Positions 23,128 through 34,630 of a stretch of DNA of 64,000 nucleotides are shown in pieces. The stretch is taken from the NCBI GenBank assembly GCA_019426215.1, contig CM033393.1:25546591-25610590 (forward strand), in the 5' to 3' direction. Origin of the DNA: Buddleja alternifolia (lineage: Eukaryota; Streptophyta; Magnoliopsida; Lamiales; Scrophulariaceae). The translations under genes were made by a program, and so were the position numbers. The number at the start of each line of letters is the position of its first letter. Position 1 is the first letter of the stretch. The notes beneath the pieces were generated by a model. That model saw only the letters and a program-made list of their open reading frames with translations, was not told the origin of the DNA and searched no databases.

Positions 23128-24295
23128 ATGTACATATTATATTTGTACTTAGTGTAAAATCGATATTTAAATGATATACTAGTATATTTTTTTTCTTCTA
23201 AACGTATGATACTCTTATATTATAATATGTAATGATGCTAGTGTTCTTTTTAATGATTCGTGGAGTTTAATCCTGATAAGTATTTACTTGACTAGTGTTT
23301 TCTTAGTTATGAATTATCATTCTATTTTTATTTAGTTTAACAAAAAGATGACAAACACTGTTTGTTTATTTAGTTTTATAAAGTAAAATCACTTGAAAAA
23401 CCTCCAATTCGCACTGAACAGCACAAAACCGCATAGTCGGTTTTGATTTATAAAATCGCAATTTTAAATTCTATCTTCTCCAAACCGCACTTAGCAATTC
23501 GGTTTGAAAAGCACAAAACCGCACTGCGAGCACCCCTAGGCAATTACTATGCTAATTTGAGATGCCTTTTAACTTGAAAAACTTTAACTTGAACAAAAGG
23601 AGCTGAAACATGAATCAAATGTTGACTTCAGAGTTTAGGCTGATAGTTTAGTCCATAGTTTTTGTTGGGGATAATTACATGCGCACCTCCTGACTTATTG
23701 GATTAGCACGAGCTCTCTCAAGTTTTGCAAATTACCAAGACACTTTAAACAACTCGAAAAATAGGGGGTGTTCTAATCTGCTCTTTTACTAACATGGGGT
23801 GAAATTATAATATACTTTTACTAGAAATTGTGGTAATTTCCCAAATGTTGGGCCATTTTTCGTACTTAAGAGTTTATGCAAAGGTGTACGTGTGACTTTA
23901 CTCTTTTTGTTATCCTAGTATTGATTTTCATAAATCTGACATTTAGCCAACCCCTTTTGGTTGATGTTACCAGACCAGGTTCAATTGCTCTTCCTGGAAA
24001 TGCGTCGACACCTCACGAGCCAGTTAAGAAATCTCAAGACGCTGCAGTTGGTGCTCTTGTTCGTACGCTGAAGAAAGCACCACCTCTTCGCCAAGACATC
24101 TCCCTTACCACACAGCTTGTACATAATTCCAAGCTCGAGACTCTGACGAACACTAATGAAGTTTCTTTAAATGTTGAATCGTCCTCCTCTGTGCTCGTTG
24201 CATCCAAGACTACAACTGATGCTCTGGAAGAGCTTCGTGGGTATAGGGCAATGAAAGAGTTACTGCTGAAGCAAGATAAACTTTCTCAGGAATAG
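19311..24295 (+). CDS. ATG13: Autophagy-related protein 13 (ATG13), three coding exons
   Basis: Coding exons are 19,311-20,675, 20,754-20,938 and 23,974-24,295. They are joined by GT-AG introns of 78 bp (phase 0) and 3,035 bp (phase 2), giving 623 residues, in the usual range for plant ATG13. ATG13 is the scaffold of the ATG1/ATG13 kinase complex that starts autophagosome formation and is a TOR target. The N-terminal region (KMEQIITEFFAKSLHIILES, RDKWFNLALRDCPAALENID, FRDIISSAQIRLYNLGHRV) corresponds to the HORMA domain, about residues 15-260. A long Ser/Pro-rich, probably disordered and phosphorylated middle follows. Exon 2 holds the acidic DDYDDSEFSGPFVVDDDD patch. Exon 3 holds the conserved SQDAAVGALVRTLKKAPPLR and C-terminal DALEELRGYRAMKELLL. 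The ATG at 19,311 opens the conserved MASYHGN-type start. The second intron is unusually long and carries TE sequence. Confidence 0.93.
20939..23973 (+). other. Large second intron of ATG13
   Basis: A 3-kb GT-AG intron (donor ag|gtaatc, acceptor gttaccag). It contains no recognised exon. The right part holds one copy of a TE-derived inverted pair (23,000-23,538) including a (TA)n tract at about 23,091-23,121. The remainder is ordinary T-rich intronic sequence. Confidence 0.8.
23000..23538. mobile_element. hAT-like TE remnant in ATG13 intron 2 (left arm of inverted pair)
   Basis: It ends at gcgagcacccctA, the reverse of a TAGGGGTG hAT-type tip. Subterminal repeats aaaaccgca and cgcac recur. 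Its sequence from about 23,005 leftward bound to 23,538 reappears, inverted, at 24,750-26,522. The other terminal repeat was not found, so the copy is probably truncated. Confidence 0.6.
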
Positions 24296-24749
24296 GTAAT
24301 TCTTGAACAAGACTCGGTAATAGCATTTGTTTGCAGTGACGAATGGGTCATTTGATATTGCTCGTGATTTCTACGATGATATCCGCCCGTTTCTTTTATG
24401 TACATATTTTGAGCGTGAAAGTTTTTGATGATTTTGACGTTTAGCGTCTCTAATCTAATTGAGGTGTTATTGTTAAGCCTCGGAAGCAAATATATAAATA
24501 TATACGTCGATGGTTTGTGTATAATAGAGAACTTTATGTTAATATTTGTATATAACACTACTTCGAGAACGATGGTTATAAATTTGATTTATGAAGCGAT
24601 TGATACATCCATAATGAAAAACATGTTCTTTGCTAGTACAATAAAACTTGAGTACTAATTATCAACATTTTACATTAGAACTATTTATATTGTTTCTTGT
24701 GCTTATATATAATCAGGTTCGGATGATATTCTTGAAACGTTGTTGCAGT
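24296..24749 (+). other. ATG13 3' flank
   Basis: The sequence after the stop probably holds the 3' UTR. Possible poly(A) signals include aataaaa at about 24,640. No gene is seen on either strand. Confidence 0.45.
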
Positions 24750-25181
24750 TAGAGGTGATTGTGGTACGATTTTGCGAATTGTTAATGTGGATTGGAGAAA
24801 ATAAAATTTGAAACTTACTTTATAAAAGGGTAAATTACACCCAACCCCCCTGTGGTCGATCTTATTATCACTCCACCCGCTATGAAATTTTTTTTGTCAA
24901 CTTACCCCCTATGAATTGATTAAAGAAGCAATATAATTCCTTACGCACCTCACTCGCTTGTCATGAGACTGGTTATCCGATTTTTGCCAATAAAAGTCCG
25001 TTTTGCCCTTAATCTTACAACTGTTGGATCTGATCTACTAAAATCAATAGTTTATATATTTTTATAATTTAAATTTATTAACAATGTATTAATATTATAT
25101 ATATTTACACATTTAAATAATATTTAAACTTATAATTTATATATATATATAATATTATTTATATGTATATATTATATAATT

Positions 25182-25214
<33 letters not shown>

Positions 25215-26522
25215 ATATACACCACCGCTGCAATCCACCAGCGACAACCTCCAAATCCACCACCTTCAACCTCCAAGCTTCAATGGCAAGTGAAAACCCC
25301 ATCAACTCCGGTCGAGTTACTCTTCTTGCAAACCTCGGGCGACGGCTCCACCACCTTCCTCGTCGACCTAAAATTCTCCGACGAGGATGACGTCCATGAA
25401 ATTTGGTCTCAATCGTTTCCACAAGCACCACCGCCACCACTTCTGCAAATCGCCGTCCCAAGCACTGTAATCGCCGCTCAAAGCCCAACACTTCTTCAAA
25501 TCTGCAAATCTGCAGATTTGAAGAATTTCAAATTCTTCATGTCTGCAGATTTGCAAATTTGAAGATTCCCCCCCAAATCTCTCTCTTTCCCCCTCTCCAT
25601 GAGAGCGAAATATGTTATTGTGGTGGAGATCCATTTCCTCCACTCTCTCTCCACATTATTTCTTCAAATCTGCAACTTTGCAGATTTGAAGAACACACAC
25701 ACATATATAAATATATATATATATATAATATTATTAGTATATCTTTTTAATATCTTTTTATGATTATAAATTTAAATTGGGATGGGGAAGATGATTAGGA
25801 TGATGGTGCCTTATTGGGGGCTGATTTTGGGGATTAATTTTGGTTAGATTAGGAAATGGTGTATTAGGATTAGGGATTTGGGGGGAAGAAGATGAAAATA
25901 AAAAAAATAAAAAATAAAAAGGTAAATATAAAATAATAGAAATAATATAAAAAAATTAGAGTTAATATTAGTGTAAATATTTTCAATAGGCAAGGGTATA
26001 TTGGTCTTTACATAATTTTACAAGCAAAAATATTAAAGAGAGGCGGTAGATATCTTTTTAGAAATGATAAGGGGGTAAGTTGACAAAAAAAATTTCATAG
26101 GGGAGTGGAGTGATAATAAGGTCGATCACAGGAGGGTTGGGTGTAATTTACCTCTTTATAAAACTAAGCAAACAAACGCTGCTTGTCATATTTTTGGTCT
26201 AGCCGAAAAGAAAGAAAATGATAATTCATAACTAAGAAAATAATTGTTAGGGACATATTTATCAAAATCAAACTCTAAGAATCATTAAAAGGAACCCTAG
26301 CGTAATTATATATTATTATATAAGAGTATCATATGTTTAAAACGAAAAAAGTACTAGTCTATTCTATCACTTTAAATATCAGTTTTATTTATTATAAATA
26401 TAGTATGTGCATATTTTTCTATATATAAACATATCAAATAAGTATACCTTATATTTAAAAAATATTTTAAACTAGTTTGTCATGAAGTAGACCTGAAAAT
26501 TTGTAGATAAAATAATAGTACA
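24750..26522. mobile_element. hAT-like TE remnant (right arm of inverted pair), split by a MULE
   Basis: It starts TAGAGGTGATTGTGGTACG, matching the reversed tip at 23,538 (TAGGGGTGCTCGCAGTGCG). After removal of the Mutator-like insertion (24,827-26,153 plus one duplicate), the sequence 26,163-26,522 is the inverted counterpart of 23,005-23,390. For example, the reverse complement of ...aaacaaacgctgcttgtcat corresponds to atgacaaacactgtttgttt. Confidence 0.6.
24827..26153. mobile_element. Mutator-like element (1327 bp) with 9-bp duplication
   Basis: Terminal inverted repeats of about 95 bp start AGGGTAAATTACACCCAACC on the left and AGGTAAATTACACCCAACCC in reverse on the right. A perfect 9-bp CTTTATAAA flanks them (24,818-24,826 and 26,154-26,162), the Mutator signature. 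No transposase is present. The interior has a GC-richer block (25,215-25,490) with coding-like texture, followed by palindromic aaatctgcagattt repeats (25,495-25,700). The former may be a captured gene fragment (Pack-MULE), but its source is not recognised. Confidence 0.88.
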
Positions 26523-29094
26523 AAAAATGAAATGGTGTACTTGTTTTTTTTTTTCAATCAAAATTTCTGCACTAAAATCTCCAAAAAAATATTGCAAAAT
26601 TAATTCTAAGGTTATAAAATAATAGATGATCTAACGCGACATTGCTATTATAAATAATTGTGAGAGTTAAATAAAACAAACATCATAAATATAATCCATA
26701 ATACTTTTTTTTTCCAAAACTCTTTAAGTTTTTATTTAAAAAAATGTACGCTAAAACATCATAAAATATTATCTCTGTCTCAAGCCCACGTGCTGATTGA
26801 ACATATTATTAATCATGTAAAAAATATAACTATAAAAATTCAATAACATTATTATATTAAACTACAAATATCAAGTGTTATTACGAGTAAAAATTATTAA
26901 AAGTTCAAATTAAAAAAATAGTAAGTAATATATATATATATAGGAGGTGCGATTTCAATTTTGACACCAAACCACATTGGCGGTGCAATTCTGATTAAAA
27001 TTCTGAATCGCAATCTACGTGAAATATCGACAAAAAATGTATAATTTGACACGGTACGGATGGTTTTTCAAAATCAATGTCCAGTGTAGTTGCAGTGATA
27101 TACCGATATACCTTCCGAACCAGATAACGAAAATTATGATGGTAACAAGTGAATTTTTTTTTAATTTTTTTTTTGAAAACATATGGTAACAAGTGGACAG
27201 CCATTGCCATTTTGTAGTTTTATTTAATTTACCTATATTTCTACACAAATTGAATCACTCAAAAAGTTTCTTGGAATTTCTTTAATATTTATTAACGACT
27301 CCAATGACCACGAAGAGCTCAAGAAGGGGGCATAATTAAGTTTTAGTGTTAAGGGTTAATTATACTAATTATTCGTTTATTTTAAGCATGTATAGATATT
27401 CCCCCTTATAATAAAACATTACAATAGCCCCACTTCCGTCAAAAAACTAATAGAATTTGCTGACATAATCAAATAATATTTTTTAAGTTTTCTATTTTGC
27501 CTTTGAGGGGATCACTGTAGTTTTTCGTATTAAAGAGGATGTAATTGTAATTTTCAATTTAGTCTTAAATAAATGATCTCGTAACGATTTGTTAGCATCT
27601 TGATAATAAAGTGCAAATTCGATTTACCAATTCGATTATTTTTTAACAAATGAAAACATATACTGAGTCTCGGTTTAGTTTAGGAGCAATATCATAATTC
27701 AATGCAGATAAATCTAAATTAGTAAGTTGCCAAAAAGATATGAAATCAATTATAAGATTTAAAAAAATTGAAAGAAAATAAATATATATAAGGTTATTAT
27801 ATAAAAGAAATTTAAAAAATTATTATGGAAAAATATAAAAAAAGATTTAAAAAAAGAAAAAAAGTAGCGAAAGTTAGTCGTAGGGCGTGAATGTAAAGTT
27901 CTATTATAAGAGAAAGAGGGAACTGTCTGTTACACGATTCAATAAAACTGATGTACTTAGACAAATAAGAAGGGTGTTAATGTAAGTAACCCTTTTCAAT
28001 TTTTTTTTTTTTAAAAGAATTAAGTGTAAGGTTGACATTTTATATTTTTGTTACATTTGATTAACGGCAATTAGTCGGGGGGCGGGGGCGGGGGCAGTTA
28101 GTGTACTTAGTGTAATTAATCGTTATACGTCGTGTTTGATTCTAACCCACTCATATATTACCACAGTTATAATTAAAAAAAAAAAAAGTGCGGGTGTAAT
28201 GGCAATAGCCAATATGACATCATTCTCATTTGATACCAGTCACTAAAAAACAACTTTTCGACCATAGATTTTGTGTATATTAAAAATTCGTATAAGAAAG
28301 TTGTAGTCATTTAAACTTTATCACTCTGCACACTTATGAATTTCTAATATATTCTTTTATTTTCTTACTAATTACCCTATGCCCTATGCATATTATAATT
28401 ATAAGGGATAAATGAAAGATTATTTCTAGGTGCTTTAGTGTTAAATAAAATAGAATAATAAATAAGTTGTCGGTTGTAATTGTAATTTCGTTTTCTATAT
28501 TTTAACAACTTCATACGACAGATATTTGTTTGATACATTATTAGTAAACACTTCATCCAGTAGGCCTAATTAAGAATAGATGAATATTGTAAATTTAATT
28601 CGGAACTTGATTTTTAACATTATAAGATTCGAGAATGTGTGTGATAAAATATACTATAACTTGCTAGGAATTTTATGGATATTTAAATAATAAGCAAGAA
28701 TGTGTAGAATCAATCTCCTTGTTTTTCAGTCTAGTTATTTCAGTAGATAAATTACTTCGGAAATTTCTTCAGTAAATCCATTTTGACAATGCAAATACTT
28801 TATAATATGGTACAAAGAAAAATGATTATGGAACATATTTCTTGGTTCAAGGTTGAAATCTAATAAGACATAAATAATATAACATAATAAAAATAGAAAA
28901 CTTAATTATATGTATGTTATAACTTAGAAACTATGCGGACAAATAAAAGGAGTAAAATCATTAATTCATCAGACCATGCATATTTTCACACTTTTCTATA
29001 GAATCTTTCCACTTAAAGTTCACAGGATACACGCTTTTACTACCTAAAGTGCACGAAATTCAAGCTCTTACCATTTTCGTAAGAACAATTGTTA
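26523..29094. other. Intergenic AT-rich DNA
   Basis: No gene is seen. A possible TE edge lies at 26,941 (taggaggtgcgatttc with caccaaaccacattggcggtgc), resembling hAT subterminal repeats but without a confirmed partner. A short G-rich run ggggggcgggggcgggggc occurs near 28,077-28,095. Homopolymer A/T runs are frequent. Confidence 0.45.
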
Positions 29095-29489
29095 ATTTGT
29101 GGAAATTGCTATGCATAAGTTTTTATTTCATGAAAATTCTAAACTTATCTAAGTTAAATTTATTGGTTAGGTATTCAAAAATATATAAAGTGAATCTTAA
29201 TTCGCATATTAGATCATTTCAAATAAAAAGATGTGATTATTTTGATGCTTATGTTAAGATGTTGACAAATAAAAGTATTTTAGTTGTTGAGCGGATTATC
29301 TAATCATAATTCATGAATAGTAAAACAACCTGATTTTTCTAATACAAATCAAACTCGTTACCAAGGAAATTTGAGGCTTTTGAGGGGAATATTGAATGTA
29401 TATTTTTTTTCAGGATATTTTTAGAAAAAGTCAAACAAATACATTTTTTATATAAATATATCTCTGCACCATGCCATCCAAGGAGGGCC
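29095..29489. mobile_element. 5'-truncated MITE copy related to 17,799-18,404
   Basis: Aligned phrases include ggaaattg...atg, aaagatgtgattattttgat, aaacaaat, and the terminal ccatccaaggagggcc. They match the right two thirds of the MITE upstream of ATG13. The left terminus is missing. Confidence 0.6.
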
Positions 29490-29751
29490 GTGTAATTCGG
29501 GAAATGTGATATGTTATTGTTAACCATGAAGATAGGTGCAAGTCTTATTAGTCCGACATACCTGTAATGTGTGAATTTTAGGGTCCGTTCAACTGTGGAA
29601 AATGTAAAAGCAGTACGCATTTGGAAGTCTCCTCTAGAAAGAAGACTTGACATTGACTTGTTGGTTTCCCTCTGCTAGTTGGCACCATATATACTTAGTT
29701 CATTAGGAATTAGTATAAGAGTTTTTTAATATATTGAAATTGACGGGGAAA

Positions 29752-29784
<33 letters not shown>

Positions 29785-30078
29785 ATATTATTTGACTAGT
29801 CTTGTGCGTTTTTAAGTTGAATAGATGGGAGTGAATTGAACGGTCTTCCCGAACACGTGTACGCTGTTCTAAATATATTATGTGAGTTTCATTTTACTCT
29901 TCCAAAAATAATAAATTACTATAAAACATCAACATTTTGGGGTCTGTTACAATAGGGCCCTCAGCTCACATTGACTCTGTCAATATGTATCAACTCTACT
30001 ACCACTTTATAATAATAATTGCCACTCAGTAGTATCCACAACAACCTAAAAGAAAATACCTGTAAAAGAACATATTCC
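29490..30078 (+). promoter_or_regulatory. Upstream region of the lectin receptor kinase
   Basis: It contains a CA/TA microsatellite (29,753-29,783), a W-box-like TTGACT near 29,973 and a TATA-like run (ttataataata) near 30,007. No coding sequence is seen. The motif calls are by eye and untested. Confidence 0.35.
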
Positions 30079-32418
30079 ATGGCTCCCATTCTGCTCTTTC
30101 TCCTCCTTATTATTCCAGCAGTAGTAACAGCTCAACAAAATATTAGACACTCAAATATAAGCCTGGGCTCTTCTCTAACACCCACCACCAACTCATCATG
30201 GTCGTCTCCTTCCGGCCTATACGCCTTTGGATTCTTCCCACAAAACAATCATGGCTACGCTCTTGGCGTCTTTCTTACTGGAATCTCGGAAAAGACTCCA
30301 GTGTGGATAGCCAACAGGAACAACCCAATTTTTCCCAATAACGTCATTTTGCAGCTGACTCCTGATGGAAGGCTCATTTTACGGCAGAATGGAGTAGGCC
30401 AAGACATTGATGTTGCTAATCCTTCACAAATCATAGCATCAGCCTCGATGCTCGACAATGGCAACTTTGTGCTCTACGATTCTGATTCAAGAGTTACATG
30501 GCAGAGCTTTGATAACCCGACCGATGCCATTTTGCCTGGCCAACACCTCTCACCAGGTCAAGAGCTTGTCTCCAGTGCTTCACAAACTAATCTTGCCAAA
30601 GGGATTTTCAGGCTCAAGATGCAAGATGATGGCAACCTTGTGCAGTACCCTGTCAATACCCCAGATACAGCAACACATGCTTACTATGCATCGAACACCA
30701 TGGGATCAGGCAATAATGTTTCTCTCCATCTTGAAAATGATGGTTATCTCTATTTGTTCAATGGGACTTCAATTATAAGTAATATAACCAATGGAGGGTA
30801 CCCTATAGAAAGAACTATATATCTCATGAGAATTGATGTCGATGGTATCTTCCGACTATATTCTCGATCTTTGGATCTTGGAGGAAACTGGACCGTTAGA
30901 TGGTCATCCACAGATGACAGATGTACCCCGAAAGGTTTGTGTGGGCTTAATGGATTTTGTATTCAGATGGATCAAATTGCAGACTGTAGATGCCTCCCAG
31001 GTTTTGATTTTGTTCACTCGGGCAATTGGACTGCCGGCTGCGCACGAACCTTAATGGCAGGAGGTTGTGGGGAAAAGGATTTTAGTGTGAAATATGAGAT
31101 CAGAACAGTGGAAAACACAGTATGGGAAGATAATTCCTATGCTACCTTAGACATAACCACTGAAGAAGATTGCAAACAAGCCTGTCAAGATGACTGTAAC
31201 TGTGAAGCAGCCTTTTTTAACAATCGTCAGTGCATAAAGCAAAAGCTTCCACTAAGATATGGAAGAAGGTCACTGAGTAATTCAAATGTTGCTCTGGTTA
31301 AGGTGGGTATAGCTACACCTGAAACAAATATAGCTTCAGGGAATTCAGTCAAGGAAATCAAGAAAGAGCCACGTTTAGACATCCTAATTATTGGCATTTC
31401 ACTTATTGTTGTGGCTGTTTTTGTCTTGGCAATTTCTGTGACTTATGTTCACAGGAAACAGCGGACTTATAAGAAGATCACTGCGTATAGAGAAGCTCAT
31501 GTAGTTGAGAATGTTGCTCTACAGGCATTTACCTTTGAAGATCTTGTCCAAGCAACAAACGATTTTAAAGAAGAGCTCGGTAAAGGAGCATCTGGCACTG
31601 TTTATAAAGGAATCTTACAGAACAGCCAAAAGGTGGTGGCAGTGAAGAGGCTAGAAAAGGAAATTTCAGAAGGAGAAAAGGAATTCCAAACTGAGATGAA
31701 GACAATTGGGAAGACATATCATCGTAATCTAGTCCGACTGCTTGGTTACTGCCTCGATGGGGCTAATAGGCTCTTGGTGTTTGAATATATGAGCAATGGA
31801 TCACTAGCAGACATACTCTTCAAACCTGAAAAGAGACCAAGCTGGGAGGAAAGAATTAAACTTGCTCGAGACATAGCAAGAGGCATCCTCTATTTGCATG
31901 AAGAGTGTGAGACACAGATCATCCATTGTGATATAAAACCTCAAAACATACTAATGGATAAAAACGGGTGTGCAAAGATATCAGATTTTGGTTTAGCAAA
32001 GCTCTTGAAACAAGATCAGACCAATACCTATACTGGGATAAGAGGGACCAAGGGTTATGTTGCACCAGAATGGCATCAGAAACAGGCAGTTACAGTCAAA
32101 GCAGATGTTTATAGCTTTGGGATTGTGCTATTAGAGATCATATGTTGTCGAAGAAGCGTTGATTGGGGATTTTCTGAGGATGAGGCTATTCTTGAGGAAT
32201 GGGTTTACAATTGTTATGAGGCAGGGGAGATTGGGAAACTTGTGGGTGATGAAGAGGTTGACAAAAGAAAACTAGAAAGAATGGTTAAGATTGGGATATG
32301 GTGCATCCAATATGAGTCATCGCTCCGTCCATCAATGAAGAAAGTTTTACTTATGCTGGAGGGAACTGTAGATATCCCAGTACCTCCGAGTCCTACTTCT
32401 TTCCTGAGCTCCTTATAG
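30079..32418 (+). CDS. G-type lectin S-receptor-like Ser/Thr protein kinase (LECRK3-like)
   Basis: An intronless 779-residue receptor kinase. The chosen ATG at 30,079 begins a clear signal peptide (MAPILLFLLLIIPAVVTAQQ). Upstream in-frame codons include no ATG. A bulb-type mannose-binding lectin domain covers about residues 28-150 (LDNGNFVLYDSD, WQSFDNPTD). A Cys-rich EGF-like/PAN region (CGLNGFC, CRCLPGFDF, CKQACQDDCNCEAAFF) follows, then a transmembrane helix at about 436-460. The kinase domain, about 495-770, has GKGASGTVYKG, Lys523 in VAVKRLE, Asp618 in IIHCDIKPQN, DFGLAK at 636 and APEW. HCD in place of HRD makes it a non-RD kinase, a class common among immune receptors. It should sit in the plasma membrane, sensing an unknown extracellular ligand. 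A possible poly(A) signal aataaa occurs near 32,472. The frame is fully intact. Confidence 0.93.
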   Translation: MAPILLFLLLIIPAVVTAQQNIRHSNISLGSSLTPTTNSSWSSPSGLYAFGFFPQNNHGYALGVFLTGISEKTPVWIANRNNPIFPNNVILQLTPDGRLILRQNGVGQDIDVANPSQIIASASMLDNGNFVLYDSDSRVTWQSFDNPTDAILPGQHLSPGQELVSSASQTNLAKGIFRLKMQDDGNLVQYPVNTPDTATHAYYASNTMGSGNNVSLHLENDGYLYLFNGTSIISNITNGGYPIERTIYLMRIDVDGIFRLYSRSLDLGGNWTVRWSSTDDRCTPKGLCGLNGFCIQMDQIADCRCLPGFDFVHSGNWTAGCARTLMAGGCGEKDFSVKYEIRTVENTVWEDNSYATLDITTEEDCKQACQDDCNCEAAFFNNRQCIKQKLPLRYGRRSLSNSNVALVKVGIATPETNIASGNSVKEIKKEPRLDILIIGISLIVVAVFVLAISVTYVHRKQRTYKKITAYREAHVVENVALQAFTFEDLVQATNDFKEELGKGASGTVYKGILQNSQKVVAVKRLEKEISEGEKEFQTEMKTIGKTYHRNLVRLLGYCLDGANRLLVFEYMSNGSLADILFKPEKRPSWEERIKLARDIARGILYLHEECETQIIHCDIKPQNILMDKNGCAKISDFGLAKLLKQDQTNTYTGIRGTKGYVAPEWHQKQAVTVKADVYSFGIVLLEIICCRRSVDWGFSEDEAILEEWVYNCYEAGEIGKLVGDEEVDKRKLERMVKIGIWCIQYESSLRPSMKKVLLMLEGTVDIPVPPSPTSFLSSL

Positions 32419-33012
32419 TTCTCTTATTCCAGTTTCTTTTTCTGTTTTGTAACGTTTATATGAATTCAGAGCAATAAATATTTTTGTCTACTCTCCACCA
32501 TGCTCTTTCATTATTATTCATCATGGAGTTGAAAGATTGAACATAGAATTTTTGCCAAAAAACAAATAACAAGTTTCGCTTGTCTATGTTACACTAAGAG
32601 TGAAATTTAAAGTTTAAACTTCCAGTTCCTTTAATTTCCACCAGTTCTTTAATTTCCTTCTTTCTCTCGGTCTTATAACATTGGTACCACTGAAAATATA
32701 TCTGCTTCTTCTGAGAAAGGAAAAGCCAAGTAGGAAGAAACAACTAAGCAAAGAATAAACATTTCAGATGAGGCAATGTTACCATTCAACTAGCTACGGA
32801 TATTATTATGAAAAATGAAGAGTAAAATTTTGAAATAAAAGTAAAACAAAATGCAGAAAGTACAAGGATTTAATGGAAAGATAAGAACAACTATTGTATG
32901 GAATATGCTTTTTTGTAAATCATTGGGAAAAAAATTCGATTTTTTAAATCTTTAACATCAAAAATGTTATCAATAAAGACTTAAATCACATTGAAAAGGA
33001 AAATCTCCGATC

Positions 33013-33043
<31 letters not shown>

Positions 33044-34359
33044 AAGAAGCAGATGATGAAAACATAGGCGAAAAATACTTGAAATCCTTATTTTTCTAAT
33101 CAACGTCTTTCACCAACACCCATGGTGAAATGGGATGGAAGAAAGAAACACATCTAATCCTCCATCACTTCTGACGGAAAACATGTGTTAGCACTTCAAG
33201 AGGGAGAAGCTTGTCATGTTTGAATCAGGAAGGTGTTGGTAATATTTTAACATGTGCTTATTATGTATTGGTTTCTAGCAGTTACTAGGTATGCATAATA
33301 ATGATCTATTGTCTACATTGATTTTAATTATGTATTTAAATGTTTATGCCTTAGTATGTAAATTATAATAAAACAAGATTGTATTTTGTATTTGCTTAAA
33401 CCCTTGAGCACAACTCTCGCCTCTTCTCTTCTATTTTGTATTCTTGTTTATTATTTATCACTAAAAAACAGCCCTATAAATCCTATTCAGACACAACTAC
33501 AATTCCATTTTTCATCTTTAGAAGAGCTTCCCTTCTGGAAATAATATTTCACGGCATACTTTCACATTTCACAGATTTTGGCAGATTTTGAACAGTTTAG
33601 TTACGTGCCGTAATTACTTTCTTATCAAAGTACAATAAACCAATCACTAATGCAGTTCTTCTGCTGTTATTTCTACTTAGAACCAACCTAAACCAGTTCT
33701 ACTTACTTATCTTATATCACAGTGCACCTCCTTCATGCATAACATGCAGGGTTGCGTTCGTGCACACATATTCTCATGCATGAAGATGTTGGCTTCTTCT
33801 TTCAGGTTTGGTAGAAATGGCCGCAAAAGAAACTGGATATACGATATAATAGATGATGGTTTTTGGTTATAAGTGACATATCAAATTTCCAGGGTATTTA
33901 GGTACAGTAAGCTGCTATTCATCTCTATGTAAGTAAGGTATGATGAAGGACCTACTTCATTGCACGGAGCATGATAGAACAAACTGAAGTCAGACTAGCT
34001 GTTTGATGAATATTTTAACACTATTGTGTTGTTTAGTGGTTTTTTGTTTCCTTTTCCCAGGAAAATAATCACTGAAGACTGTCTGCAACTCCGCTTAGTC
34101 ACTATTTAGCTTATACTAAATATTTATCAAGGAAAAAAACAGTTAGCACAAGTAAGAACAGAGGAACCCTGATATTTCAGACTGACTGAAACAGGTAAAG
34201 TGTATAATTCTGTATTTGTACTTTTGCGGTCATTGAAAGAACCAGAAGGTGCAAAGACAAGAAGTTTCTCAATCATAACTTTGTACAGTAAATTAAAGGA
34301 AACATAAATGACAATTTGTGCTATACCTTACATGTATAACTCCATGTCCCACACATCCA
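32419..34359. other. Intergenic region between lectin kinase and DUF167 gene
   Basis: No gene or defined TE is recognised. A (TA)n tract lies at about 33,015-33,044. The genes on either side converge, so both 3' UTRs fall here. Confidence 0.5.
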
Positions 34360-34599
34360 TCACTTGCTCTTTAGAACTTTATCTAGAGCATCAAATACAT
34401 TCTGTAAAGTTACCTCCTCTACTATGACAACCTTGTCCCTTGATTTTGAGCCAGAACCTATCGAAACTTGCCTTCTTTTGACCCCAATGACCTGGTCACA
34501 AGAAAAGATACAATTTTGACCATTAATCACACCTTTGTGGCCTTCTAAGAAGAAAATAAAGATATTAATATTGAACTTGAAACACAAAGAAACATATAG

Positions 34600-34630
<31 letters not shown>

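Noticed and set aside
25201..25491. Arg-rich minus-strand frame inside the Mutator-like element as a protein gene
   Set aside because: Overlapping frames exist on both strands, the composition is that of a reversed GC-rich sequence, and it begins in a (TA)n tract. It is better treated as possible captured DNA without assigned coding strand.
26941..27240. A complete hAT element starting taggaggtgcg
   Set aside because: No matching inverted end or 8-bp duplication was found; left as a possible remnant.
30019..30078. Upstream extension of the lectin kinase to 30,019
   Set aside because: That frame would begin at a TTG. The first ATG, at 30,079, opens directly onto a signal peptide.
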